The notes below the pieces were generated by a model, which ran no database searches, had not been told where the DNA came from, and worked only from the letters and a program-made list of their open reading frames with translations. A program made the position numbers and the translations under genes. Shown piece by piece: positions 43,030 to 51,514 of a stretch of DNA of 64,000 bases (positions are counted from its first letter, which is position 1; every line of letters begins with the position of its first letter). Source of the DNA: Hyphomicrobiales bacterium (lineage in GTDB: Bacteria > Pseudomonadota > Alphaproteobacteria > Rhizobiales > Devosiaceae); the NCBI GenBank assembly GCA_027487555.1, contig JAIYDI010000018.1, positions 186,001 through 250,000 on the forward strand, given 5' to 3'.

Positions 43030-43070
43030 AGTGTAGTCCGCGCAATCGAGGCCGCCTTGACGCAGATCAG
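43030..43070 (-). promoter_or_regulatory. candidate class II Fnr-dependent promoter of the SDR gene
   Basis: On the minus strand CTGAT-CTGC-GTCAA (43057-43070) matches the Fnr consensus at 8 of 10 positions. A -10-like TACACT lies at 43030-43035. The box centre (43063.5) is 41.5 bp upstream of a start near 43022, the canonical class II spacing. Leader to the ATG at 42958 would be about 64 nt. Confidence 0.5.
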
Positions 43071-43129
43071 GTCACATTCGGATGGAACCATTTCCAACGC
43101 CCGCCTCCAGGCCTGCGGCGCCCGGCCAA

Positions 43130-44590
43130 TCAGGCGACTTCGCCGCCGTCAAGGGGCAAGGTGAAGGTGAATGTGGCGCCGCCATGGCGGTTACCCTCCA
43201 CGGTGATGTCCCCGCCATGTGCACGGATGATGCGGCGCGAGATTGACAGCCCGATACCCATGCCGCTCGCCTTCGAGGTGACGAAGGGCTGGAAAAGCCG
43301 CGATGCCACTTCGGGCGAAATGCCGGTGCCGGTATCCTCCACAATGACGCTGAGTACATTGTCCGCGACGCGGGTGCGCAGGGTGAGCCTGCGCTCTGGT
43401 CCGTCGCGCATTGCCTCCATGGCATTTCGCATCAGGTTGGTGAGCACCTGCTGTACCTGCACGCGATCGACCAGCACCACTGCTGGCGACGGATCGTACT
43501 CGAACTCGGTGCGGATGCCACGTTCGCGCGAGCCGACCAGCGCCAGAGCTGCGGCTTCCTCCACCAGTTGCTTGATGTCGGAGGGGTGCTTGTCGGTGTC
43601 GCCGCGGGTGACGAACTCGCGCAGGTGGCGGATGATGTCGCCGGCGCGCAATGCCTGCTTTGCGGTTTCGGCCAAGGCGAAGCGCAGGCGATCGGCTACA
43701 TCGCCGTCAAGCTGGGCGACGATCCGGACACAGCCCTGCACATAGTTGGCAATAGCCGATAGCGGCTGGTTGAGTTCGTGGGCGAGGGTAGAGGCCATTT
43801 CGCCCAACTCGTTGAGGCGAGCGAGCCGGGCGAGTTCGGCCTGCGCGGCTTCAAGCTGGGCGGCGCTTTCCTGCCGCTCGGTCAGGTCGCGGATGAAGCC
43901 GGTGAAGTAGATCTTGCCGCCTGAACGGGTTTCGCCCACCGCGAGTGTCATGGGAAAGGTCGAGCCGTCCTTGCGCTGGCCGACCACGACGCGATCGATA
44001 CCGATGATCCGCTTTTCGCCGGTCGAGAGGTAGCGGCGGAGGTAGTTGTCGTGATGCTCACGATAGGGTGTGGGCATCAGGATGGAGATATTCCGGCCCA
44101 CCACCTGGTCCGGCGAATAGCCGAACTGACGGACCGCAGCCTTGTTGAAGGTGGTGATGGTGCCATCGGTTTCGATGACGAGGGTGGCGTCCGGAACGGT
44201 ATCGAGCACCGATTGCAGATGGGCCTCGCGCCGGATCAGTTCGGCCCGGGCTTCGGTTCCGGACGTTCGCTCGGTGTAGAGCTGGGCGCCGAACCAGGCG
44301 ATTGCACCACCGACAACAAGGAACAGCAGGACCTCAAAACCGGCGCTGGCAAGGCCGTGCCCGCTGGTAAAGAGGAATATCAGCGGGGCGGCGGCGAAGG
44401 CTGTGACACTTCCTGGCCCCAAGCCGCCCAAGCGAGCTGCGACGAGGATGGCCGGTACATGGAGCAAGCTCCACCCGGCATTGGGCAGGAGCGGCTCGAC
44501 AAGCCCCCTGAACAGCGCCCCGAGCAGGACAAGCCCGAGGCCGGCGGCATAGGGTTGGGCGCGGTCAAGGAACTGGCGCTTGTCGGTCAT
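43130..44590 (-). CDS. FixL-type heme PAS sensor histidine kinase
   Basis: A 486-residue kinase. Residues about 12-105 form three or four membrane segments, then a PAS domain (about 122-240), a HisKA domain with phospho-acceptor H271 in [10 protein letters not shown], and an ATPase domain (N385/N389, DTGTGI 419-424, GMGIGL 443-448). The PAS carries the FixL heme pocket: H180 (axial ligand), R186 and R200 at +6 and +20, as H200, R206 and R220 in the Bradyrhizobium FixL, with RIIGIDR and [11 protein letters not shown] also shared. It should sense O2 and change kinase activity when O2 leaves the heme. No fixJ-like response regulator is adjacent. It ends 172 bp before the SDR gene. Confidence 0.9.
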   Translation of the reverse strand: MTDKRQFLDRAQPYAAGLGLVLLGALFRGLVEPLLPNAGWSLLHVPAILVAARLGGLGPGSVTAFAAAPLIFLFTSGHGLASAGFEVLLFLVVGGAIAWFGAQLYTERTSGTEARAELIRREAHLQSVLDTVPDATLVIETDGTITTFNKAAVRQFGYSPDQVVGRNISILMPTPYREHHDNYLRRYLSTGEKRIIGIDRVVVGQRKDGSTFPMTLAVGETRSGGKIYFTGFIRDLTERQESAAQLEAAQAELARLARLNELGEMASTLAHELNQPLSAIANYVQGCVRIVAQLDGDVADRLRFALAETAKQALRAGDIIRHLREFVTRGDTDKHPSDIKQLVEEAAALALVGSRERGIRTEFEYDPSPAVVLVDRVQVQQVLTNLMRNAMEAMRDGPERRLTLRTRVADNVLSVIVEDTGTGISPEVASRLFQPFVTSKASGMGIGLSISRRIIRAHGGDITVEGNRHGGATFTFTLPLDGGEVA

Positions 44591-44691
44591 GTTCCTCTCC
44601 CGTTTTCAAGGCCTTGAGAGGCGTAGCCGTCTGCCTGGGGCAAGGCAAGCTATCCTGCATGGAAGCCATGCCATGCCGCGGTGCAGGGCGC

Positions 44692-44705
44692 TTGACCTGT
44701 ATCAA
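44692..44705 (+). promoter_or_regulatory. Fnr-like box upstream of the acyl-CoA synthetase/GNAT gene
   Basis: TTGAC-CTGT-ATCAA (44692-44705) matches the Fnr consensus at 9 of 10 positions, 60 bp upstream of the ATG at 44766. Acting at -41.5 it would place the start near 44740. The -10 there is weak (CAATGT). Fnr or a FixK-type regulator could act here. Confidence 0.55.
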
Positions 44706-44765
44706 GGAGGCGGAAGAGGTGATGCGCAATGTGCGGCACGGCGATTTGACCTCAAGGAGACCCAC

Positions 44766-47447
44766 ATGACCACCCGCAACCTCGAAGCCGCGATGCGGCC
44801 GGGCTCCATCGCCATTGTCGGTGCCTCGGAACGGGAAGGTTCGGTGGGCGCGGTAGTGCTCGCCAACATCAGGTCGGCGGGCTATCGCGGGGATATCTAC
44901 CCGATCAACCCGAAATATACCGCGCTGTTCGGTCTCCCTTGCTACAAGGATGCAGCAGCGCTGCCCGAGGCGCCGGACCTCGCAATCGTCGTGACGCCGC
45001 CGGGCGCGGTGCCCAAAGTGGTGGGCGAACTCGCGCGTCGGGGCACACGTGCCGCAGTGGTCATCACCGCGGGCGTCGGCAGCGAAGGCGGACTCAGGCA
45101 GGCCATGCTCGATGCGGCGCGGCCATCGCTGATGCGCATCATCGGGCCAAATACCATTGGAATCCTCGCCCCGACGCTCGCGCTCAATGCGAGCTTCACC
45201 CATATTGCGCCCAAGGCCGGCGGCCTGGGACTGATCTCGCAATCGGGCGCGGTGCTGTCGTCCATCGTCGACTGGGCCGCCGCAGAGGATGTCGGGTTCT
45301 CGCAGCTGATCTCGCTGGGCGATATGGCGGATGTCGATGTCGGCGATTGCCTCAACTACCTCGCTTCGGACCCCGACACCAAGGCGATCCTGATGTACCT
45401 GGAATCGCTGCCCGACCCGCGCAAGTTCATGAGCGCCGCCCGTGCCGCAGCCCGGGTGAAGCCGGTGATCGCGGTGAAGCCGGGCCGCCACCAGGAAGCG
45501 GCCGCCGCAGCAGCAACGCATACAGGCGCGCTGGCGGGTGCGGACAATGTGGTGGATGCGGCGCTGCGGCGCGCTGGTGTCATCCGCGTCAACGACCTCG
45601 AAGACCTGTTCTATGCCGCCGAGATCACGGCCCGGTTCCCGCCACTCAGGCGCGGCCGGCTGGCGATCGTCACCAATGGTGGTGGTGCGGGCGTGCTCGC
45701 GGTCGACCGGCTGCTCGACGAAGGCGGCGAACTCGCTGCGCTCACTCCAGAAACCATTGCGGCACTCGATAGGCATCTGCCGCCGACCTGGTCGCATGCC
45801 AACCCGATCGATATCATCGGCGATGCGCCGCCCGAGCGCTACGCGCAGGCGGTGGTCGCGGCTGCTGCCGATCCCGGCGTCGATGCGGTGCTGGTGATGA
45901 ACTGCCCGACGGCGCTTGCCTCGCCGGTGAATGCGGCGACGGCAGTGGCTGGCGTGGTGACCAACGGCCTCGTTAATGGCAAGCCGCTGCTTGCCACCTG
46001 GCTCGGCAAGCATGCGGCGGAGCCGGCACGCGCCGTGTTGCGCGGCGCAGGTGTTGCGACGGCCGATACACCGGCGGCAGCGGCGCAGGCGGTCAGCCTC
46101 CTCACTCGCTGGTCGCAACTGCGCGCCCGGCTTGAGCGGATTCCGGAAAGCACCGGGCAGGTGGTGGCCGACCATTCGCTGGTGACGGCGATTGTCGATG
46201 CCGCGGCGGCGGAAGGGCGTCGTGTGCTTGATGAGCATGAGGCGAAGCAGGTGCTGCGCGCCTATGGCCTGCCGGTGCCGGAAATCCGCGTGGTGAAGGA
46301 CGAGGCCGCCGTGGAGGCTGCAGCCACCGACATGCTGGCGCATTACGATGCACTGGTGGTGAAGCTGCACTCGCGGACGATCACCCACAAATCCGACGTG
46401 GGCGGCGTGGCGCTCGATCTGCGGACGCCACAGGCGGCGTTCACCGCAGCGCGGACAATCCGCGAGAAGCTCGCGGCGATCGGGCAGGAAGCGGCGCTCG
46501 ACGGTTTTACCGTCCAGCCGATGGTGAGGATGAAGGCGGCCGAAGAAGTGCTGGTGGGCCTTTCGACCGACCCGAGCTTCGGGCCGATCGTGCTGTTCGG
46601 CGCGGGCGGCACGGCGGTGGAGGTGGTGAAGGATTCGGCCACCGGCATTGCCCCCATCGACGAAGTGCTGGCCGGCGATTTGATCGATTCTACCCGGATT
46701 TCGAAGCTGCTCGCCGGCTATCGTGATCGGAAGCCGGCGGACCGGCAGGCGATCATCCGCGCGCTGCTGGGGCTGTCGCAACTGGCGGTGGATTTCCCGG
46801 CGATCGTGGGCGCCGATATCAATCCGCTGTTGGTGAATGCGGATGGCGCGATGGCGCTCGACGCGCGCATCGAGATCGACCCGAGCCGCATCGGCATCAA
46901 GGCGCCCAATCCGCGGCTCGCGATCCGGCCATACCCGATGGGCTGGGAGGACGTGCTGCCGGTGGGTGGGGGGCGCTACCGCATGCGGCCGATCCGCCCG
47001 GCGGACGCGGGGCTCTATCCCGAGTTCCTCGAGCATGTGTCGGCGGAGCATCTGCGGCTGAGGTTCCTCACCCCGATGAAGACGATTTCGGGCGAGCTGC
47101 TGATCCGGTTGAGCCAGCTCGACTATGACCGCGACATCGCCTTCGTAGCGCTTGACGAGGCGACGGGGGTGCTGTGCGGCATCTCGCGCTATGCCGCCGA
47201 CCCTGACCACGAGCACGCGGAGTTCGGTGTTCTCGTGCGCTCGGACCTGCAGGGGCAGGGGCTTGGACGCGCGCTGATGCTGAAGCTGATCGCCTATGCC
47301 CGGGTCGAGGGGCTGAAGCGGCTCACCGGCCGGGTGCTGCGCGAGAACAGCGGCATGCTGCAATTGGCCGCCGAACTGGGCTTTGCTCCCGCCCCATCGG
47401 CTGATGACGATGCGGTGATGGACGTCGTGCTGGAACTGGGGCGGTAG
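44766..47447 (+). CDS. bifunctional acetate-CoA ligase (ADP-forming)-like / GNAT protein (Pat type)
   Basis: An 893-residue two-part protein. Residues 1-700 resemble ADP-forming acyl-CoA synthetases. The CoA-binding domain starts GSIAIVGASEREGSVG, the ligase-CoA domain follows with SQSGAVLSSIVDWAAAEDVGF, and an ATP-grasp-like domain is at about 480-700 (VVKLHSRTITHKSDVGGVALDL). The last 170 residues are a GNAT domain with QGQGLGRALMLK, the acetyl-CoA-binding loop. This is the Pat/YfiQ protein lysine acetyltransferase architecture; these enzymes acetylate metabolic enzymes such as acetyl-CoA synthetase. The ATG at 44766 has AAGGAG upstream, and an Fnr-like box lies at 44692. Confidence 0.9.
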   Translation: MTTRNLEAAMRPGSIAIVGASEREGSVGAVVLANIRSAGYRGDIYPINPKYTALFGLPCYKDAAALPEAPDLAIVVTPPGAVPKVVGELARRGTRAAVVITAGVGSEGGLRQAMLDAARPSLMRIIGPNTIGILAPTLALNASFTHIAPKAGGLGLISQSGAVLSSIVDWAAAEDVGFSQLISLGDMADVDVGDCLNYLASDPDTKAILMYLESLPDPRKFMSAARAAARVKPVIAVKPGRHQEAAAAAATHTGALAGADNVVDAALRRAGVIRVNDLEDLFYAAEITARFPPLRRGRLAIVTNGGGAGVLAVDRLLDEGGELAALTPETIAALDRHLPPTWSHANPIDIIGDAPPERYAQAVVAAAADPGVDAVLVMNCPTALASPVNAATAVAGVVTNGLVNGKPLLATWLGKHAAEPARAVLRGAGVATADTPAAAAQAVSLLTRWSQLRARLERIPESTGQVVADHSLVTAIVDAAAAEGRRVLDEHEAKQVLRAYGLPVPEIRVVKDEAAVEAAATDMLAHYDALVVKLHSRTITHKSDVGGVALDLRTPQAAFTAARTIREKLAAIGQEAALDGFTVQPMVRMKAAEEVLVGLSTDPSFGPIVLFGAGGTAVEVVKDSATGIAPIDEVLAGDLIDSTRISKLLAGYRDRKPADRQAIIRALLGLSQLAVDFPAIVGADINPLLVNADGAMALDARIEIDPSRIGIKAPNPRLAIRPYPMGWEDVLPVGGGRYRMRPIRPADAGLYPEFLEHVSAEHLRLRFLTPMKTISGELLIRLSQLDYDRDIAFVALDEATGVLCGISRYAADPDHEHAEFGVLVRSDLQGQGLGRALMLKLIAYARVEGLKRLTGRVLRENSGMLQLAAELGFAPAPSADDDAVMDVVLELGR

Positions 47448-47460
47448 GGACTTGATCCAC

Positions 47461-47495
47461 CTCGTGGTTCGTCGTTCGATACGCTCACGATGAGG
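47461..47495. repeat. intergenic palindromic repeat (family A, copy 4)
   Basis: Unit beginning CTCGTGGTTCG and ending GATGAGG, with an extra GAGGCTCACCATGAGG just after it. It resembles copies at 17382 and 37807. It lies 14 bp after the stop of the Pat-like gene and before the convergent small gene at 47577, with copy 5 beyond. Confidence 0.55.
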
Positions 47496-47538
47496 AGGCT
47501 CACCATGAGGCGGATCGAACGTGGTCGCTCTGCCCGAT

Positions 47539-47567
47539 CCTCATCCTGCGCTTGTCGAAGGACGAAG
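47539..47567. repeat. intergenic palindromic repeat (family A, copy 5)
   Basis: CCTCATCCTGCGCTTGTCGA followed by AGGACGAAG. Its reverse complement matches copy 2 (37753-37783) almost throughout. Copies 4 and 5 are a tandem pair between convergent genes, as are copies 2 and 3. Confidence 0.6.
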
Positions 47568-47576
47568 ATCGGACCG

Positions 47577-48002
47577 CTAAACCCGCTTTAGTTCCGCAAT
47601 CGCTGCATTGAGCAGCGGGTGGGCTTCCGCGCGCGTTCCGTCCGCTCGGATGAGGAGCACGCGCTGCACAGTGTGGTCATTATACAGGCTGACCATGAAA
47701 TCGGGCGTCGACAGGCTGGCATAGTCGGCAATCGGCACCTCGACGGCTTCGGTGACGAGCCGCGGCCCATCGGGGCGCAGCGACGCGAGCGCCATGATGT
47801 CACCGAGCGCAGGGGCGCGAGTGGCGATATCTGCCCGGAAAGCCAGGAGGTCACCTGTAGCGTCGGCGCTTGCCGCGAAGCGGCTGTCGATTGCCGCATC
47901 GATCAGCATGGCGACCAGCATGGCCCGTTTCGCCGAAAGCGGTGCGGCCTCCGCATCTGCGAAGGCCACCTGGAGAGTGGCGAAATGGTCGAGGCCGGAC
48001 AC
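47577..48002 (-). CDS. conserved-looking hypothetical protein downstream of dienelactone hydrolase
   Basis: A 141-residue acidic soluble protein with no motif I recognise. The N terminus is helical (HFATLQVAFADAEAAPLSAKRAMLVAMLIDAA); the C-terminal half looks beta-rich (FMVSLYNDHTVQRVLLIRADGTR). GTG 48002 begins two bases after the stop of the dienelactone hydrolase gene, and the frame and codon use fit coding sequence. No signal peptide. It may be an accessory of that hydrolase, but there is no functional evidence. Confidence 0.65.
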   Translation of the reverse strand: MSGLDHFATLQVAFADAEAAPLSAKRAMLVAMLIDAAIDSRFAASADATGDLLAFRADIATRAPALGDIMALASLRPDGPRLVTEAVEVPIADYASLSTPDFMVSLYNDHTVQRVLLIRADGTRAEAHPLLNAAIAELKRV

Positions 48003-48004
48003 GC

Positions 48005-48676
48005 TCAGCCGATATGCTGGCGGAAGAAGGCGAGGGTACGGGCAGTGGCGGCGTTGGCCGCTTCCTTGTTGTAGCTGCCACGGTCGGAACAGCAGAAGCC
48101 GTGCTCGGCGTGGTAGAGATAGATGCCGACGTCAGGGTATTTCGCCTTCAGCTGCTCGACCTGCTCGACCGGGATCCCATGGTCCTGGTCGCCATAATGC
48201 ATTTCGAGCGGAATGGTCGGGGCCATGTCGATATAGTTCGCGACGCCGCCGCCGTAATAGCCGGACGCCGCCGAGAGCCCGAGGCCGAAATGCGCGGCGC
48301 GCCAGCTGGTCGAGCCCCCGAAGCAGAAGCCAGTGATGCCGACCTTGCCGGCGGACGCGACAGCCTTTACCGCCGCTTCGACATCGAGGCGAGCGGTCGC
48401 ATGGTCGAACTTCTTCATCATCTCGCCGATGATGACAAACTGATCGGGGGCGTAGTTCTCGCTCTCGTAACCGAAATCGACGCGGTCGAACATGGCGGGC
48501 GCGATGGCCAGATAGCCCTCGGCGGCGTAGTAATCCACCACCGAGCGCACCCAGTTGTTGACGCCCCAGACTTCCTGGATGACGACGACGCCACCGCGCG
48601 GCGTGCCCTTGGGCTCGGCTTTGTAGGCGTTGAGGGTGAAGCCGTCGCTGGCCGTGAGGGTGAGTTTTTCGCCCAT
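48005..48676 (-). CDS. dienelactone hydrolase-family protein
   Basis: A 223-residue alpha/beta hydrolase. The catalytic nucleophile elbow is GFCFGG (Cys), the acid is in HYGDQDHGIPVEQVEQL (Asp) and the His in YHAEHGF. The N-terminal VVVIQEVWGVN and GYLAIAPAMFDR segments are typical. Dienelactone hydrolases open lactone rings in aromatic degradation, but relatives act on many esters; no aromatic-degradation genes are nearby. Starts with GGCGAAAAAC at 48676. The small hypothetical gene follows two bases after the stop. Confidence 0.87.
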   Translation of the reverse strand: MGEKLTLTASDGFTLNAYKAEPKGTPRGGVVVIQEVWGVNNWVRSVVDYYAAEGYLAIAPAMFDRVDFGYESENYAPDQFVIIGEMMKKFDHATARLDVEAAVKAVASAGKVGITGFCFGGSTSWRAAHFGLGLSAASGYYGGGVANYIDMAPTIPLEMHYGDQDHGIPVEQVEQLKAKYPDVGIYLYHAEHGFCCSDRGSYNKEAANAATARTLAFFRQHIG

Positions 48677-48952
48677 CGTTCATACTCCGCAAGTCGGGGA
48701 AATCGGGAGGCATAGGAACCACGGATCGACCGGGATTGCCAGATGGCGGCGTTCGGCCTGGCCCGTTTGACATTCGGAGGTGTCCGCCGACATTGCCGCC
48801 CCGGGGTGATGGATCAGAGCAATCCAGGCGGCGCCAGCGGCTTGCTGCCATCCCCTCCAGCACCGCCGATGAAACGAAAGCCGCGGTGGCGGGGGGCGCA
48901 CGGCTCCGCTAGATTATCGTTCAACCAACAAAACGCCTCGGAGGAGCGCCCC

Positions 48953-49939
48953 ATGAGTCTCAGCATCCTGTTCGTCGGCGGCACCGGCCAGATTTCGCTG
49001 CCCTGCGTCGCGGAAGCCGTGAGGGCCGGGCACAGCGTGGCGGTGTTCAACCGCGGCCAGCGCGATGCCGCACTCCCCGAGGGCGTGCGGGTGATCCAGG
49101 GCGACATGAAGGACCAGGCCGCCTATGCGAAGCTTGGTGACGAGCGCTTCGACGTGGTCTGCCAGTTCATGGTGTTCACGCCCGCAGAGATGCAACAGGA
49201 CATCGCGACTTTCGCGGGCAAGACGAAGCACTATGTCTTCATCTCCTCGGCCTCGGTCTATGAGAAGCCGGCGCGCCACTACGTGATCACCGAGAAGACG
49301 CCGGCGGTGAACCCCTATTGGCCCTATAGCCAGGCCAAGATCGCCTGCGAGGAGCTGCTCGCCGCCTCGACCAACCTGCCCTGGACCATCGTGCGGCCGA
49401 GCCACACGGTGCGCACCGGGCTCCCCACCATGACCAGCGAGGGCGACGTACTGCCGCGCCGCATGCTGGAAGGCCGGCCGGTCTTCGTGGCCGGCGATGG
49501 GGCAACGCCGTGGACGCTGACCCGGTCCGAGGATTTCGCCGTGCCCTTCGTGCGGCTCTTGGGCCAGAGCCAGACGCTCGGTGAAATCTACCACATCACC
49601 GGCGACAAGGCGTTCACCTGGGACCAGATCTACCGCGCCATCGGGCGCGGGCTCGGCGTCGAGCCCAGGATCGTGCATGTGCCCACCGATACGCTGGTGC
49701 GCTACAAGCCCGACTGGATCGGGCCGCTCGTCGGCGACAAGAGCTGGTCGGCTTTGTTCGATAATTCCAAGGTGAAGGCGGTGGCGGGCGATTTCACTTG
49801 TGAGACCGACCTCGACAAGATCCTTTCCGAGCCCATCGCGCATCTCAAGAAGCGTCTCGCCGCCGGCAAGCCCCCGGAAGGTGAGATGGACGCGCTGATC
49901 GACCGGATTTGCGCGGAGCAGGCGGGGTTGGGGGTGTGA
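48953..49939 (+). CDS. NAD-dependent epimerase/dehydratase-family protein
   Basis: A 328-residue extended SDR. The cofactor motif is FVGGTGQISLPCVAEAVRAGH (GGTGQIS rather than the canonical GxxGxxG), followed by VFNRGQRD, YVFISSASVYEKP and the YSQAKI catalytic segment (Tyr-x3-Lys). VRPSHTVRTGLP continues the epimerase pattern. The altered Gly motif resembles the atypical SDRs with RNA- or flavin-related roles, so the reaction is uncertain. GGAGGAG precedes ATG 48953. It is flanked by DUF1349 and dienelactone hydrolase genes on the other strand. Confidence 0.82.
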   Translation: MSLSILFVGGTGQISLPCVAEAVRAGHSVAVFNRGQRDAALPEGVRVIQGDMKDQAAYAKLGDERFDVVCQFMVFTPAEMQQDIATFAGKTKHYVFISSASVYEKPARHYVITEKTPAVNPYWPYSQAKIACEELLAASTNLPWTIVRPSHTVRTGLPTMTSEGDVLPRRMLEGRPVFVAGDGATPWTLTRSEDFAVPFVRLLGQSQTLGEIYHITGDKAFTWDQIYRAIGRGLGVEPRIVHVPTDTLVRYKPDWIGPLVGDKSWSALFDNSKVKAVAGDFTCETDLDKILSEPIAHLKKRLAAGKPPEGEMDALIDRICAEQAGLGV

Positions 49940-50086
49940 CGGGGGCTATCGCTCCCCAAATCTAGCGGTGGCGCCCTTTTCGGGGAGCTGCCGCTCCCGA
50001 GCGCGGGCGACGCAGTGCCAATGGCCAGGGCGCGCGTTCCCGGCCGGCAGCCACTCGTCTCCCGTTTTGGGCCAGGAGCGTCTTGC

Positions 50087-50662
50087 TCAGTGGAGTTCGC
50101 GTGAAATGGCTTCGCGAATGTCGAAATCGCTGAAAGTGACTTCGAAGCCTTCGCGCTGGGGCGAGCAGCACATAACGCCCAGATCGATTGCAGCCGTCTT
50201 CGGGATATAGGCGAGACGCGCGGCCTTCCAGGCGTCGTCGTTCTGGTCGAGGTATTGTATACGGATCGCGTCCCCCTGACGCGTCAGCCTCAGGCGGATT
50301 TTGCCCCCGTCGGCCCGCACCAGTAGCTGCGACCAGTCCGAGTTGTCATTGGTTACGACCACGGAGAAATGCATCGCTCCGTCAGTATACTCGATGCCGG
50401 CCTTGACCCAGCAGCTTTCGGAAAGCCGGACCATCAACCCGGCCTGATCGTAGAGTTCTTCGAACTTGCCTTCGATCGTCACTTCGGCAGTGAAATCCCC
50501 CTCGATCCGCTGATGGAGGAAGTGCCCAGAGTCACGCCAAAATCCGTAGAAGGTGCCGCGCCAGAAATCGGTCTGGCCGCCGGTCTTGACCGACAGTGTC
50601 TGCCCGTCAAGTTTCGCTTCGGGGGGCGGGTTCAGCCAGGTCATCGAACCGAAATCAGCCAC
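50087..50662 (-). CDS. DUF1349-domain (concanavalin-like) protein
   Basis: A 191-residue protein with a single beta-sandwich of the DUF1349 type. Readable pieces are LSVKTGGQTDFWRGTFYGFWRDSGHFLHQRI, EVTIEGKFEELYDQAGLMVRLSESCWVKAGIEYTDG and SVVVTNDNSDWSQL. Homologues are carbohydrate-binding-like proteins of unknown function. No signal peptide. It stands alone with an 850-bp gap upstream. Confidence 0.85.
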   Translation of the reverse strand: MADFGSMTWLNPPPEAKLDGQTLSVKTGGQTDFWRGTFYGFWRDSGHFLHQRIEGDFTAEVTIEGKFEELYDQAGLMVRLSESCWVKAGIEYTDGAMHFSVVVTNDNSDWSQLLVRADGGKIRLRLTRQGDAIRIQYLDQNDDAWKAARLAYIPKTAAIDLGVMCCSPQREGFEVTFSDFDIREAISRELH

Positions 50663-51514
50663 TCATGCATTCCATCTGAAGGGATCGCTCAAATTGTGGA
50701 CCTGTGGGTCCTGACGCCTGAATGGAGACCACATCCGTCTTCGCAGTCGTAAGCCAAAACTGACCGAAGCATACGAACTCAGCATTGACCAGTTTTGAGC
50801 GGTGGTCTCCGAGCTTTCTTTGCAGCGTCCCAGCGAGCACCATTGATCACCCTGTTGTGAGCGAATCGCAACCACAGCAGACGAATGATCCGATGGGGCC
50901 AGAAGCGGGCTCAAGTGAACCGTCCGGCATCCGAGCATGCGCAGGTCGCACTCGCCTGAGCGCGAGCGTTGCCTTGCAGGAACCTGCCGGTGACCATCCC
51001 GCGCCAGAACATCCCACCAAAGTCGCAGTCCACACCCTTCTGGAATTCCGCTTCGACCCCCTTGCTCGTGACAGCACTTCGTGCCAGAAATCCGTGAAGA
51101 GAAAAGCTTTTCCCAAATTGCAGCGTCTGCCCTTGCAGCGGCGTGTGCTCCCCAGTGGGAAAAGCTTTTCTCAAGATGGCTGCGAAGGCGTTGCATTGCG
51201 TGTGTAGCGCGCAGGTCTGCGGTCTGGTGCCTCTGTTCCGCGTCGAAAAGTGGCGGTGCGGGGCGGTGGGCCAAAGCGGGAGGTCGGCAGATTGCGGCCA
51301 TCCTCCCGGAACATGCCCGTCGCGCGGGCAAAGCAATATCCGCTGATACGCCCCGAATGGGGTCGGCGGAATAGGCCCGGAGGCAGAGCTTTCCGGGGAC
51401 GTTAGGGAGAGACGCTGCGGGCCCACAGGGCTGCGCCGCGGTGACATGATCCGTACTGCCGGAAAAAGGACCCCGAACGGGACTTCGGCAGGGGACAAAC
51501 GGGAGGAAAACCGA
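50663..51514. other. 850-bp gene-poor region before the LacI/GH127 ABC operon
   Basis: No frame here has convincing protein features. Open frames of about 90-220 codons exist on both strands but are low-complexity and Arg/Ser/Cys-rich. The region contains the two matched palindromes at 51099 and 51156 and ends in the ribosome site GGGAGGAAAACCG before the ATG at 51515. Remnants of a decayed gene are possible, and the composition looks less coding-like than in neighbours. Confidence 0.6.
51099..51172. promoter_or_regulatory. paired palindromes, candidate LacI-family operators
   Basis: GAGAAAAGCTTTTCCCA (51099-51115) and its exact reverse complement TGGGAAAAGCTTTTCTC (51156-51172) each contain the palindrome GAAAAGCTTTTC. 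The centres are 58 bp apart, about 5.5 helical turns. Each is a good even-length LacI-type operator with central GC. A LacI gene is part of the operon that begins at 51515. Repression by looping between the two is plausible. Confidence 0.5.

Noticed and set aside
44722..44769. 15-codon leader frame whose stop overlaps the ATG of the Pat-type gene
   Set aside because: It has plausible ribosome-site bases, but if the Fnr box acts at -41.5 transcription starts near 44740, inside this frame, so it would not be transcribed whole.
44565..47363. 932-codon minus-strand open frame opposite the acyl-CoA synthetase/GNAT gene
   Set aside because: It is the antisense shadow of an 893-residue gene with well-conserved motifs. 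The translated product is Arg/His-rich with no domain.
50663..51331. 222-codon minus-strand frame in the 850-bp gap
   Set aside because: No domain, odd composition (Ser, Arg, Trp, Cys) and no ribosome site; it also crosses both palindromes.
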